Assembly (NCBI RefSeq): GCF_016899425.1
Contig: NZ_CP045995.1
Coordinates: 2,108,001 to 2,172,000, forward strand
Direction of reading: 5' to 3'
Origin: Burkholderia sp. MS389
Lineage (GTDB): Bacteria > Pseudomonadota > Gammaproteobacteria > Burkholderiales > Burkholderiaceae
DNA: 64,000 bases
Below are positions 18,047 through 26,641 of the stretch, piece by piece (within the stretch, counting starts at the first letter, position 1; each line of letters begins with the position of its first letter). The position numbers and the translations under genes are program-made. The notes below the pieces were generated by a model that did no database searches, was not told the DNA's origin, and saw nothing but the letters and a program-made list of their open reading frames with translations.

Positions 18047-19081
18047 TCAATCCATTTCGATCTGAATCTTGACGTCGCGCGGGTGGCCGCTCGCCGCTTC
18101 CTCGAACGCGCGCACGCCTTCGGAAAACGGGAACGTGCGCGAGATGAACGGCTTCACGTCGATCGCGCCGGACGCGATCAGCGCGAGCGCGCGCGGAAAG
18201 ATGTTCGCGTAGCGGAATACCGATTCGATGCGGCCTTCCTTCGCTTGCAGCGCGACCACGTCGAGCGGCACCGGCGCGACCGGCATCCCGATCAGCACCG
18301 CGCAGCCGCCCGGGCACATCAGGCCGACGAGGCCCGCGTACGCGTTCGTGCTGCCGCTCGCCTCGAACACGACGTCCGCGCCCCAGCCGCCGGATGCCTC
18401 GGCCACCGCGTCGGCCAGCGGCCGCGTACGCACGTCGACGGTCGTGACGGCCGGGTTGCCGGCGAACAGCGCGAGCTTGTCCGGCACGACGTCGGCGAGG
18501 ATCACGCGCGCGGCGCCGCCGGCGAGCGCGGCGAGCGCCGTCATCGCGCCGATCGTGCCCGCGCCGATCACGACCGCGAGATCGCCCGGCTTCATCGCCG
18601 CCTTCTTCGCGGCCTGCAGGCCGATCGACAGCGGCTCGACGATCGCGCCTTCGGCGAACGACACGTTGTCGGGCAACCGGTACGTGAACGCGGCCGGATG
18701 CACGACGAACGGCGTCAGGCAGCCGTGGATGGGCGGCGTCGCCCAGAAGCGCACGTCGGGATCGAGGTTGTAGAGCCCGCGCAGCGTCGCGGGCGAATCG
18801 AGGCGCGGTACGCCGGGCTCCATGCACACGCGGTCGCCGACGCGCAGGTGCGTGACGGCGGCGCCGGTCTCGACGATGGTGCCGGACGCTTCGTGGCCGA
18901 GCACCATCGGCGCGTCGACGCGGAACGGGCCGATCCCGCCGTGCACGTAGTAATGCACGTCGCTGCCGCAGACGCCGACCGTATGCACCTTGATCCGGAC
19001 GTCGCCGGGGCCGACCGCTTGCGGCAGGTCGATGTCGCGCAGCGCGAGTTCGCGCGTGCGTTCGAGGACGAGTGCTTTCAA
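18047..19081 (-). CDS. Sorbitol/xylitol dehydrogenase-type MDR oxidoreductase
   Basis: 344 residues of the zinc-dependent medium-chain family. Catalytic zinc ligands are C38 (VGVCGSDVHYY) and H62/E63 (GHEASG); the NAD(H) Rossmann loop is VVIGAGTIGAMTA. The loop that carries four structural-zinc cysteines in many relatives (about 85-105, EPGVPRLDS through YNLDPDVRF) has none here, as in some sorbitol dehydrogenases. Oxidation of xylitol or D-arabitol to xylulose would feed the adjacent xylulokinase. The start is a TTG at 19081 with a perfect AAGGAGA seven bases before it. Sorbitol to fructose is an alternative, but the kinase favours a pentitol. Confidence 0.85.
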   Translation of the reverse strand: MKALVLERTRELALRDIDLPQAVGPGDVRIKVHTVGVCGSDVHYYVHGGIGPFRVDAPMVLGHEASGTIVETGAAVTHLRVGDRVCMEPGVPRLDSPATLRGLYNLDPDVRFWATPPIHGCLTPFVVHPAAFTYRLPDNVSFAEGAIVEPLSIGLQAAKKAAMKPGDLAVVIGAGTIGAMTALAALAGGAARVILADVVPDKLALFAGNPAVTTVDVRTRPLADAVAEASGGWGADVVFEASGSTNAYAGLVGLMCPGGCAVLIGMPVAPVPLDVVALQAKEGRIESVFRYANIFPRALALIASGAIDVKPFISRTFPFSEGVRAFEEAASGHPRDVKIQIEMD

Positions 19082-19091
19082 CGTGTTCTCC

Positions 19092-19919
19092 TTATTTTCC
19101 CTTGACGATCGAATTGAGCAGCCGGCTCAGCATGCCGACGAAGACGAGCGGCGGCAGCGCGAGCAGTACCGTCGACGCGTTGATCACGCCCCACGGTACT
19201 TCCTGCCCGAGCGACGTGAACGCGGACGCGACCACCGGCAGCGTCGCGCTGCGCGACGACGTGAGCGCGAGCGCGATCATCAGTTCGTTCCACACCAGCA
19301 CGAAGCTGAACACGATGCCGCCGAGCAGCGTGCTCGCGCACACCGGCAGCGCGATGTGCCAGAACACCGCGTACGGGCCGTAGCCGTCGAGCGCGGCGGC
19401 TTCCTCGATCTCGCGCGGCAGCCGGCGAAACACGGGAATCGATAGCCACGTGATGGTCGACAGCGTGACGAGCAGGTACGTGACGATCATCGACAGCTTC
19501 GTGTCGTACAGCCCGAGATCGACCCAGATCGCGATCAGCGGCAGCGCGACCGCGACGGGCGGCAGGAAGCGCAGCGACAGCAGGAAGAACTGGATGTCGC
19601 GCTTGCCGCGCACCGGATAGCGCGCGATCGCATACGCGGCCGGCACGCCGAGCACCGCGCCGATCAGCACGGCCGCGCCGACGATCGCGATGCTGTTGCC
19701 GAGCCCGATCAGCACCTCGGGGCTCGACAGCACCTGCTCGTAGTTTGCGAGTGTCGGCGTGAAGAAGAAGCGCGGCACGGGCGTGACGATGTCGAGCAGG
19801 TGCTTGAGCGAATTGAGCACGGCCCAGAACAGCGGGAACGCGGCGACGAGCAGGATCGCGCCGGCGATCGCGACGGTGGAAACGGCGGCGGCACCGCGCC
19901 GGGCCATCAGTCGTCCCAT
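19092..19919 (-). CDS. ABC sugar/polyol permease, second subunit (MalG type)
   Basis: 275 residues, six predicted membrane helices. The cytoplasmic EAA coupling loop is EEAAALDGYGPYAVFWHIALP, which contacts the ATPase. The first ATG (19919) has GGAAGAGGG seven bases ahead and overlaps the preceding permease by 13 bases; a second in-frame ATG (19907) forms a TGATG with that gene's stop. It imports a polyol with its partner at 19907-20866. Confidence 0.9.
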   Translation of the reverse strand: MGRLMARRGAAAVSTVAIAGAILLVAAFPLFWAVLNSLKHLLDIVTPVPRFFFTPTLANYEQVLSSPEVLIGLGNSIAIVGAAVLIGAVLGVPAAYAIARYPVRGKRDIQFFLLSLRFLPPVAVALPLIAIWVDLGLYDTKLSMIVTYLLVTLSTITWLSIPVFRRLPREIEEAAALDGYGPYAVFWHIALPVCASTLLGGIVFSFVLVWNELMIALALTSSRSATLPVVASAFTSLGQEVPWGVINASTVLLALPPLVFVGMLSRLLNSIVKGK

Positions 19920-20866
19920 TTGTTGACCCTCTTCCAGATGAGCGTGAACACGAGCGTGGTCGCGACCATCATCAGCACGGCCATGCCCGACGCATACGAC
20001 ACCTTGCCGGCGAGGCCGATGCCCTGCTGGTACGCGTAGAGATCGAGCGTCTCGGTCGCGATGCCCGGGCCGCCCTTCGTCATCACGTAGATCAGGTCGA
20101 ACGAGCGCAGCGACTCGACCATCTTGATGAACACGAGGCTCACGAGCGGCGCCTTCAGCATCGGCAGCGCGATGTACGCATGCACCTGCCACGTCGTCGC
20201 GTAGTCGAGCCGCGCGGCTTCGAGCGGCTCGGGCGGCAGCGTCTCCAGCAGCTTCAGGATCACGACCGCGAAGAACAACCCCCACTGCCACACGTCGACG
20301 AGCGCGACCGCGTATAGCGCGAGATGCGGATCGGCGAGAAACGCGGTGTGTTCGACGCCGAGCGCGCCGAGCAGCCAGCTCAGGATGCCGGTGAGCGGCG
20401 CATACATGAACTTCCAGATGAACGCGGCCGACACGCGCGGCAGCAGCACCGGCATGATCAGCACCAGCGACGCGAAGCGGCGCCAGCGGCCGTGCACGCG
20501 CTCGAACAGGAACACCGCGAGCGCGATCCCGACCAGCACCGCGCCCGCGACCGTGACGACTTCCCACAGCACCGACACCTCGATCGCGTTCAGGAAGCGC
20601 CGGTCCGACGCGAGCCGCACGAAGTTGCGCAGGCCGACGAATTCGCTGTCCGGGTAGCGCAGCACGCGGTTGCGCAGCGCGAGGTTGATCGCGGCGATCG
20701 TCGGGACGAGGCTCAGGACCGCGAGCAGCGCGAGCGTCGGCGCGAGGAACACCCACGGCAGGCTCGTGCGGTCGCGGCGCGCGCGGCCGCGCCGGGTCGA
20801 CGGTGCGGGAGAGGCCGGGCGGACGCCGAGCGCACGTCCGCCGGCGCCGTCATTTGCGAGCGCCAT
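19907..20866 (-). CDS. ABC sugar/polyol permease, first subunit (MalF type)
   Basis: About 319 residues from ATG 20866, with AAGGA upstream and a 17-base overlap with the binding-protein gene. A basic N-terminus (STRRGRARRDR) precedes six helices; the EAA loop is LEAARLDYATTWQVHAYIALP. It forms a heterodimer with the second permease. Overlaps on both sides indicate stoichiometric translation from one mRNA. Confidence 0.9.
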   Translation of the reverse strand: MALANDGAGGRALGVRPASPAPSTRRGRARRDRTSLPWVFLAPTLALLAVLSLVPTIAAINLALRNRVLRYPDSEFVGLRNFVRLASDRRFLNAIEVSVLWEVVTVAGAVLVGIALAVFLFERVHGRWRRFASLVLIMPVLLPRVSAAFIWKFMYAPLTGILSWLLGALGVEHTAFLADPHLALYAVALVDVWQWGLFFAVVILKLLETLPPEPLEAARLDYATTWQVHAYIALPMLKAPLVSLVFIKMVESLRSFDLIYVMTKGGPGIATETLDLYAYQQGIGLAGKVSYASGMAVLMMVATTLVFTLIWKRVNKWDD

Positions 20867-22124
20867 GTTCGAGCGCGTCCTTCGCATACTGGTCCGCGTC
20901 GTCGAGTGTGCCGCGGATATCCGTCTGCGTGCCGGTGAACACCTGTTCGAGCGCGATGCCGAGGTTGTCGCCGATATCCGGCCACTGCGGCGTACGCCAG
21001 ATCGTCACCTGCGTGACGGGATTCGTGTCGTTCAGGCCGGCCTGGATCTGCGGCGCGACGTGCTGCTTGAAGTACGGGCTGCCGATCGTGCTCGAGCGGT
21101 TGTAGTCGCTGAACACGCCGTTGCGTAGCCGCGCCTGTTCCTGATCCTTGCTGGTCGCCCATGCGATGAAGCGGCCGGCGGCCATCCGCGTGCAGTCGTC
21201 CTTCGCGCCGACCGCCGAGATCGCGAAGCCGTGGCCATACGCGGCCGACGGCAGCGGTGCGGGCGGCCGCGTGTAGCCGACCTTGCCGGCCACGCTCGAC
21301 TTGCTCGTATCCTCCATCCAGTCCGCGAACGGCGTCGATTCGATCATGAACGCGACCTTGCCCGAGCGAAACGCTTCGAGCGCGTTGCTCCAGTCGTAGG
21401 TCGCCGAACCCGGCGGCGCGTACTTGAACAGGTCGCTGTAGAGCTGCGTGGCCTTCACCGCGCCCGGCGAATTGAACGCGGGCTGGCCGCCCTTGTCGGT
21501 CCATGTGCCACCCATGCCGAGCATGAACGGCGACCAGCGCCACACGTTCATCCCCGAGCCGCGCTGGCCGCGCGCGACCCAGCCGTACAGCTTCGGCGGC
21601 GCGTTGAGCTGCTTGATCGCGGCGACGAGCTGGTCGAGCGTCTTCGGCACCGGAATGTGCGCGGCGTCGAGCAGGTCACGGCGATAGAACAGGAAGTCGC
21701 CGCCGCCGATCAGCGGCGCGAAGTACGCGACGCCGTTGTAGCTCGCGACCGCGCGGCGGCCGGGCAGGAAGTCGTCGTAGTCGTAGTCCTTCGGGTAGTA
21801 CTTGAGGAGCGGCACGATCCAGTTGGCCGACGCGAATTCGGCGACGTTCGCCTCGTCGACGTAGTAGATCTGGTAGGAACCCGCGCCAGTCGACGCGTCG
21901 AGCCGCGATTTCGCGCGGCGGTCGTTCTCGCCGAAATAGCTGATCTCGACCTTCGTGCCGTTCTTCTTTTCGTAGTCGGCCAGCGACTTTTCCATTACCG
22001 ACAGGCCGAGGCTCTTCTGCGCGAGCACCCGAAGGGTCGGCACTTTGCAGGTTTGCGCGGCCACGATGCCCGGCAGACAGGCGCCGAGCAGCACGCCGGC
22101 TGCGACGATTCGCATCTTGTTCAC
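20850..22124 (-). CDS. ABC substrate-binding protein (sugar/polyol)
   Basis: 424 residues, family 1 solute-binding type. The GTG start at 22124 sits behind AAGGAGACACGG. The signal peptide ends around GIVAAQ, so it is periplasmic. Typical features are the early strand LRVLAQKS, GAGSYQIYYVDEANVAEF, PLIGGGDFLFYRRDLLDAA, and WRTPQWPDIGDNLGIALEQVF near the end. It captures the polyol for the two permeases and is the first gene of the seven-gene operon that runs to xylB. The gene order matches the mannitol/arabitol/xylitol operons of Pseudomonas and Burkholderia. The exact polyol is inferred from the dehydrogenase and kinase. Confidence 0.88.
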   Translation of the reverse strand: MNKMRIVAAGVLLGACLPGIVAAQTCKVPTLRVLAQKSLGLSVMEKSLADYEKKNGTKVEISYFGENDRRAKSRLDASTGAGSYQIYYVDEANVAEFASANWIVPLLKYYPKDYDYDDFLPGRRAVASYNGVAYFAPLIGGGDFLFYRRDLLDAAHIPVPKTLDQLVAAIKQLNAPPKLYGWVARGQRGSGMNVWRWSPFMLGMGGTWTDKGGQPAFNSPGAVKATQLYSDLFKYAPPGSATYDWSNALEAFRSGKVAFMIESTPFADWMEDTSKSSVAGKVGYTRPPAPLPSAAYGHGFAISAVGAKDDCTRMAAGRFIAWATSKDQEQARLRNGVFSDYNRSSTIGSPYFKQHVAPQIQAGLNDTNPVTQVTIWRTPQWPDIGDNLGIALEQVFTGTQTDIRGTLDDADQYAKDALEHGARK

Positions 22125-22200
22125 CCGTGTCTCCTTGATTCTGCTTGTTCGAATGCCACCGATGGCGGCAGGAACAATGGTGTGACGCGGGCGAGGCGAT

Positions 22201-22272
22201 CACCACATCAAAAGAGTTCGGGAACCGATACTTTTTGCTCAGGGTTGGTCGTGCGATGCACAAAATGTGGTG
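22201..22272. promoter_or_regulatory. Possible regulator half-sites upstream of the polyol operon
   Basis: CACCACAT (22201-22208) and its inverse ATGTGGTG (22265-22272) flank the promoter region 77-148 bases before the binding-protein start. Widely spaced half-sites can suit AraC-type regulators. This is position-based inference; no firm -35/-10 pair was assigned. Confidence 0.3.
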
Positions 22273-22313
22273 GTCGGGCGCAAACCGCGCGCGTCAGCGG
22301 CGAGGCTCGCGCG

Positions 22314-23411
22314 TTACGCCGCGAAGCGCTCGCCTTCGGGCGTCGGCACGAGATCGTCGGGCCACCGCACCTCGAACCGCGTGCCGCCCGCGCCGGTCGG
22401 CAGGCACAGCGCTTCGCCGCGATGGGCATGCGCGATCGCCGCGACGACGGCGAGCCCGAGGCCGGTGCCGCCGGGTTGCGACTCGTCGACGCGCCGGAAC
22501 GCCTGGAACACGTGCGGCGCGAACTCGGCCGGGATGCCGGGGCCGTCGTCCTCGACGCGCAGCCGGCACATGCCGTCTTCGATGCGCGTCTGGATCCGGA
22601 TCGCGCCGGGCGCCGCATGGCGGCGCGCGTTCTCCAGCAGTGCGAGCAACGCCTGGCGGATGCGGACCGGGTCGCAGCGCATGCGCCGCGGGTCGAGATC
22701 GAGTTCCGGATGCTGGCCGGCGGCCTGCAGCGCGTGCGCGAACACGTCGACCACCGCGCGCACGTCGGCGGCGAGATCGGTGTCGCGGATCTCGATGCTC
22801 AGATGGCCGCTGTCGGCGAGGCTGACCACGCGCAGATCCTCGATCAGACGCGTCAGCCCTTCGACCTGTGCGAGCAGGCTGCGGTACAGCGCGTCGCTCG
22901 GCGTGAACACGCCTTCGGCGAGCCCCTGCAAGCGGCCGCGCAGCACGGTCACCGGCGTGCGCAGTTCGTGCGCGATCGCCGCATTCCAGAAGGTTTGCTC
23001 GTCGGTCACGCGCTGCAGTTCGCTCGCGAGCGCGTTGAAGTTGTCGGCGAGCAGCGCCGCTTCCTTCAGCGAACGGTCGCCGGCGACCGCGCGCGCGCCG
23101 AGATCGCCGCGCGCGACGCGGCGGATGCTGTCCGTCACCGAATTCAGCGGCACGAGGATGCGGCGCGACAGGTTGATCGCGACGATGACCGCGATCAGCA
23201 GGCCGACCAGTGTGGTCGAGGTGATCCACACCCACTCCGGCCCGCTCGGGAGCCAGCTTTCCGGCTTGAACGACTCCGGCGAGTACTGGTACAGCAGGTA
23301 GTAGAACGCGTAGGCCGTCACGACGATCAGCACCGTGACGCCGAAGGCGATCGCGCCCATCGTCAGCGCGATCTGGCGGCTCAGGCCGTCTAGTCTCACT
23401 CGCCGCTCCAC
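22314..23411 (-). CDS. Two-component sensor histidine kinase (BaeS/AdeS-like)
   Basis: 365 residues. Two membrane helices (about 13-35 and 62-84) enclose a short periplasmic loop, so little ligand-binding space is available. A HAMP linker (SRRILVPLNSVTDSIRRVARGDLG) is followed by the H box AIAHELRTPV and a catalytic domain with N box LLENARRHA, G1 DDGPGIP and G2 GGTGLGL. The response regulator gene overlaps its start by 16 bases. BaeS/AdeS-type kinases often sense envelope stress or control efflux, but no efflux genes are adjacent. The nearest downstream unit is the polyol operon. Confidence 0.9.
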   Translation of the reverse strand: MERRVRLDGLSRQIALTMGAIAFGVTVLIVVTAYAFYYLLYQYSPESFKPESWLPSGPEWVWITSTTLVGLLIAVIVAINLSRRILVPLNSVTDSIRRVARGDLGARAVAGDRSLKEAALLADNFNALASELQRVTDEQTFWNAAIAHELRTPVTVLRGRLQGLAEGVFTPSDALYRSLLAQVEGLTRLIEDLRVVSLADSGHLSIEIRDTDLAADVRAVVDVFAHALQAAGQHPELDLDPRRMRCDPVRIRQALLALLENARRHAAPGAIRIQTRIEDGMCRLRVEDDGPGIPAEFAPHVFQAFRRVDESQPGGTGLGLAVVAAIAHAHRGEALCLPTGAGGTRFEVRWPDDLVPTPEGERFAA

Positions 23412-24133
23412 AGTTTGTAGCCGACGCCGCGCACGCTGGCCGGCACGCCCGCGACGCCGAGATCGTCGAGTTTCTTGCGCAGCTTGCTGACGTGGCTGTC
23501 GACCGTGCGCTCCAGCGCATCGCCTTCCGGCAGGCAGGTCGCCATCAGCTCGGCGCGGCTGAACACGCGGCGCGGCGCGCGCGCGAGTTGCGCGAGCAGC
23601 TTGAATTCGGTGAGCGTCAGCACGAGCGTGTGGCGCGCGCCGTCGACTTCGACCGTCGCTTCGTGGTGCTCGAGATCGATCTCGAACGGCGCGGCGCGCA
23701 GCACGCGCTGCTCTTCCTGGCGCGAGCCGGCCATCGACCGGCGCAGCACCGCCTGCGCGCGCGCGACGACTTCGGCGGGGTTGAACGGCTTGACCACGTA
23801 GTCGTCGGCGCCGATGCGCAGCCCGGTCAGCTTGTCGATGTCCTGGTCGAGCGCGGTCAGCATGATGACGGGCGTGTCGCCGCGGTGGCGGATCTCGGCG
23901 AGCACCTTCCAGCCGTCGACGTGCGGCATCTGCACGTCGAGCAACACGAGGTCCGGCTTCAGCGACAGGTGGAGTTCGAGCGCGCGGCGGCCGTCGGCGG
24001 CGTGCACGGTGCGCAGGCCGTTGCGCGCGAAATAGGCGGTCAGGATCTCGGCGATCTCGGGTTCGTCTTCGGCGATGAGGATGAGCGCTTGCGCGCCTTG
24101 GCCGGCGCCGGGAGATGAGGGAAATTCGGGCAT
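23396..24133 (-). CDS. OmpR-family response regulator (BaeR/AdeR-like)
   Basis: 245 residues from ATG 24133. The receiver domain has acidic residues EDEPE, phospho-acceptor aspartate in LVLLDVQMPHVDGW, TALDQ and the conserved lysine VVKPFNPAEV. A winged-helix OmpR domain follows (LTLTEFKLLAQLARAPRRVFSRAELM and the recognition helix ERTVDSHVSKLRKKL, ending RGVGYKLW). It is translated first and overlaps the kinase gene by 16 bases, so the pair is co-expressed. Confidence 0.92.
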   Translation of the reverse strand: MPEFPSSPGAGQGAQALILIAEDEPEIAEILTAYFARNGLRTVHAADGRRALELHLSLKPDLVLLDVQMPHVDGWKVLAEIRHRGDTPVIMLTALDQDIDKLTGLRIGADDYVVKPFNPAEVVARAQAVLRRSMAGSRQEEQRVLRAAPFEIDLEHHEATVEVDGARHTLVLTLTEFKLLAQLARAPRRVFSRAELMATCLPEGDALERTVDSHVSKLRKKLDDLGVAGVPASVRGVGYKLWSGE

Positions 24134-24508
24134 GGCCACTCGTTCGGATTCAGCGGGGTTCCATCGAATCGCCATACTACCGTACGGCCAAATCCATCGA
24201 ATGAAGACGAACGGGGCGCGCGAGTTGACGCGCAAGGCGCTCTGTTGCGCGATGCAGATGGATTATCCGGTGACGCACCTGCACATCGGCGAGACGTTGT
24301 GTTCGCAAGAAATGGCGCACCTGATCATGCGCCGCACCTGTGCGTGTCCGTGGATGGCTGGACCGCAAGCGAGCGGACGCCCAAGTAAGCGTACGCGATG
24401 CCGTCGCGTTTTCCTTTACGGCTTACTTTCGCGTGTAAAGAAGTCACGGCGGCAGATCGGAAGTCGATCGGAACGCGCGTGCCCATGCAGCGGCACGCGC
24501 GGCCGTGT
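24134..24508. other. Intergenic region with a nested inverted repeat
   Basis: A 375-base gap between the response regulator and the small membrane protein. AAGTAAGC (24383-24390) is inverse to GCTTACTT (24421-24428) and encloses ACGCGA/TCGCGT, which is followed on the + strand by TTTTCC. It might be a folded RNA element or a weak terminator. No gene is supported. Confidence 0.4.
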
Positions 24509-24664
24509 TCAGATGCGACCGAGCAGCACCAGTATCACGACAATGACGACGATCAGCCCGACGGTCCCCGATGGCCAGTAACCCCAGCTTCGGCTGTGCG
24601 GCCATGCAGGAAATGCTCCGATGAGCAGCAGAATCAGAACGATGATGAGGATCGTACCGAGCAT
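24509..24664 (-). CDS. DUF3309-family small membrane protein
   Basis: 51 residues, from an ATG preceded by GGAGGG. Two hydrophobic segments, LIIVLILLLIGAF and VGLIVVIVVILVLLG, surround the family hallmark WPHSRSWGYWPSG. DUF3309 proteins are short inner-membrane proteins of unknown role that are common in proteobacteria. It is a single gene upstream of, and divergent from, the histidine phosphatase gene. Confidence 0.8.
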   Translation of the reverse strand: MLGTILIIVLILLLIGAFPAWPHSRSWGYWPSGTVGLIVVIVVILVLLGRI

Positions 24665-24865
24665 CGCATCCCTCCAGAATTTATTCGACACGGTGTGCGC
24701 TGTCGCAATTCGCGTGCCGCGACGTGGGGACAGATGAAACCGGCGCAAGCGCATCGTATGAATCCGCGTAATTCATGCGATGAATACTGTTTGATTCAGA
24801 AAATAAATTTCAAAAATGCACGCCCGGTCGCTATGCTGGGCCTTCGTTTTCCTCAGGCGAGCGCA

Positions 24866-25540
24866 ATGGCTGAACTTTTTCTGGTACGGCATGGGCAGGC
24901 GTCGTTCGGCACCGACGACTACGACCGGCTGTCTGCGGCGGGCGACCAGCAGGGCGTGTGGCTCGGCGAATACTTCGCGCGGCAGGGCCTGACGTTCGAC
25001 CGCGTGATCTGCGGCACGATGAACCGCCATGCGCAGACGGTCGCCGCGATTCTGCGCGGGATGGGCCGCGAAGGCGTCGTGGTCGATCGCCATCCGGGCC
25101 TGAACGAATACGATTTCCACGGGCTGTTCGCGGCAGCCGCCAGCGACTATCCGGAGATCGCGCGGCTTGCGGCCGGCTCGATGAAGGAACACTTCCGCGC
25201 GCTCCGGCAGGTGCTGCAGCTGTGGACCGAGGACAAGCTCGGCGAGGCGGCCCCCGAAACCTGGGCCCATTTCCAGCAGCGCGTGGCCGACGCGCGCGCG
25301 GCGATCCGCGAGGGCGGCGGCCAGCGCGTGCTCGCGGTGAGTTCCGGCGGCCCGATCGCGGTCACCGTGCAGCAGGTGCTCGCCGCGCCGCCGTCGAGCG
25401 CGATCGCGCTGAACCTGCAGATCCGCAACAGCAGTCTTTCGCAGTTTTTCTTCAACGCCGACGCGTTTCACCTCGCGTCGTTCAACGGCATCCCGCATCT
25501 GGAGGACCCCGAACGACACGCGCTGCGCACCTACGGCTGA
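24866..25540 (+). CDS. Histidine phosphatase family protein (phosphoglycerate-mutase-like)
   Basis: 224 residues from ATG 24866 (AGGCGA upstream). The catalytic RHG motif is FLVRHGQAS near residue 8; a supporting histidine lies in LAVSSGGPIAVTVQQ, which is altered from the usual H in many mutases. It is probably a phosphatase rather than a cofactor-dependent mutase. It heads a probable operon with the APH-type kinase 19 bases downstream, two SDRs, an acyl-CoA dehydrogenase and a LysR gene. In that context it may remove phosphate groups made by the kinase. That role is inference. Confidence 0.8.
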   Translation: MAELFLVRHGQASFGTDDYDRLSAAGDQQGVWLGEYFARQGLTFDRVICGTMNRHAQTVAAILRGMGREGVVVDRHPGLNEYDFHGLFAAAASDYPEIARLAAGSMKEHFRALRQVLQLWTEDKLGEAAPETWAHFQQRVADARAAIREGGGQRVLAVSSGGPIAVTVQQVLAAPPSSAIALNLQIRNSSLSQFFFNADAFHLASFNGIPHLEDPERHALRTYG

Positions 25541-25559
25541 CCCACGAACGATCGCGACG

Positions 25560-26591
25560 ATGACGAATCCTTCCCAGCAACTCGACGTAGCCCGCCTTAC
25601 GCGCTATCTGGAAACCCACGTGCCGGGCTTCGAAGGCCCGGTCGACACGGAGAAGTTTGCCGGCGGCCAGTCGAATCCGACTTTCCTGCTGAATGCGAAG
25701 AGCGGCCGCTACGTGCTGCGCCGCCAGCCGCCGGGCGAACTGCTGAAATCCGCGCACGCGGTCGACCGCGAATTCCGCGTGCTCACCGCGCTGTCGGGCA
25801 CCGCGGTGCCGGTCGCGCACCCGTATCACCTCTGCGTTGACCGCGACGTGATCGGCAGCCTGTTCTACGTGATGAGTTTCGAGGACGGCCGGATCTTCTG
25901 GGACCCCGCGCTGCCGGAACTGCCGAAGGCCGAGCGCGCGACCTGCTACGACGCGCTGCTGCAGACGATGGCCGCGCTGCACGACGTCGATGTCGACGCG
26001 GTGGGCCTCGCCGACTACGGCCGGCCGGGCAACTACTTCGAGCGGCAGATCGGCGTGTGGACGAAGCAGTATCGCGCGGCCGAAACCGGGCGCCTCGACG
26101 CGATGGAGACGCTGATCGACTGGCTGCCGAAGGCATGCCCCGAGGACACGGGCCGGCCGGCGCTGGTGCACGGCGACTTCCGGATCGACAACCTGATGTT
26201 CGCGCGGGACGGCTATCGCGTGCAGGCCGTGCTCGACTGGGAACTGTCGACGCTCGGCAACCCGCTCGCCGATCTCGCGTATTTCTGCATGTGCCTGCGG
26301 CTACCGTCCGGCGGCCAGGTGCGCGGGCTCGCGGGCCAGGATCGTGCCGAACTCGGCATTCCGGACGAAGCGGCGATCGTCGCGCGCTACTGCGAACTGC
26401 GCGGCATCGCGCCGATCCGCGACTGGCATTTCTACCTCGCCTTCAGTTTCTTCCGGCTAGCGGCGATCGCGCAGGGCGTGAAGGCGCGCGCGTTGCAGGG
26501 CAACGCATCGAGCGAGCAGGCGCTGCGCGTCGGCGAAATGGCCGGCCGGCTGGCCGAACTGGCCGTCGGCGTGATCGACGCGCATCGCTGA
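25560..26591 (+). CDS. APH-family kinase (ACAD11/LvaA-like)
   Basis: 343 residues with the aminoglycoside-phosphotransferase-like fold: a nucleotide loop KFAGGQSNPTF (residues 32-42), the lysine-equivalent RYVLRRQPPG, the catalytic HGDFRIDNLMF with D as base, and VLDWELSTLGNPLADLA supplying the metal ligand. This subgroup resembles the N-terminal kinase of animal ACAD11 and the LvaA kinase of Pseudomonas levulinate degradation, which phosphorylate 4-hydroxyacyl-CoAs. The acyl-CoA dehydrogenase in the same operon supports such a route. Antibiotic modification is unlikely. The substrate is inferred. Confidence 0.8.
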   Translation: MTNPSQQLDVARLTRYLETHVPGFEGPVDTEKFAGGQSNPTFLLNAKSGRYVLRRQPPGELLKSAHAVDREFRVLTALSGTAVPVAHPYHLCVDRDVIGSLFYVMSFEDGRIFWDPALPELPKAERATCYDALLQTMAALHDVDVDAVGLADYGRPGNYFERQIGVWTKQYRAAETGRLDAMETLIDWLPKACPEDTGRPALVHGDFRIDNLMFARDGYRVQAVLDWELSTLGNPLADLAYFCMCLRLPSGGQVRGLAGQDRAELGIPDEAAIVARYCELRGIAPIRDWHFYLAFSFFRLAAIAQGVKARALQGNASSEQALRVGEMAGRLAELAVGVIDAHR

Positions 26592-26641
26592 TATCGCCAC
26601 GCGGCGACACGACAACTCAATCAATGGAGGAGCACAGCAAC

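Noticed and set aside
25560..26591. Aminoglycoside resistance gene
   Set aside because: The fold is shared, but the operon with acyl-CoA dehydrogenase and SDR genes and the ACAD11-like motifs point to catabolism.
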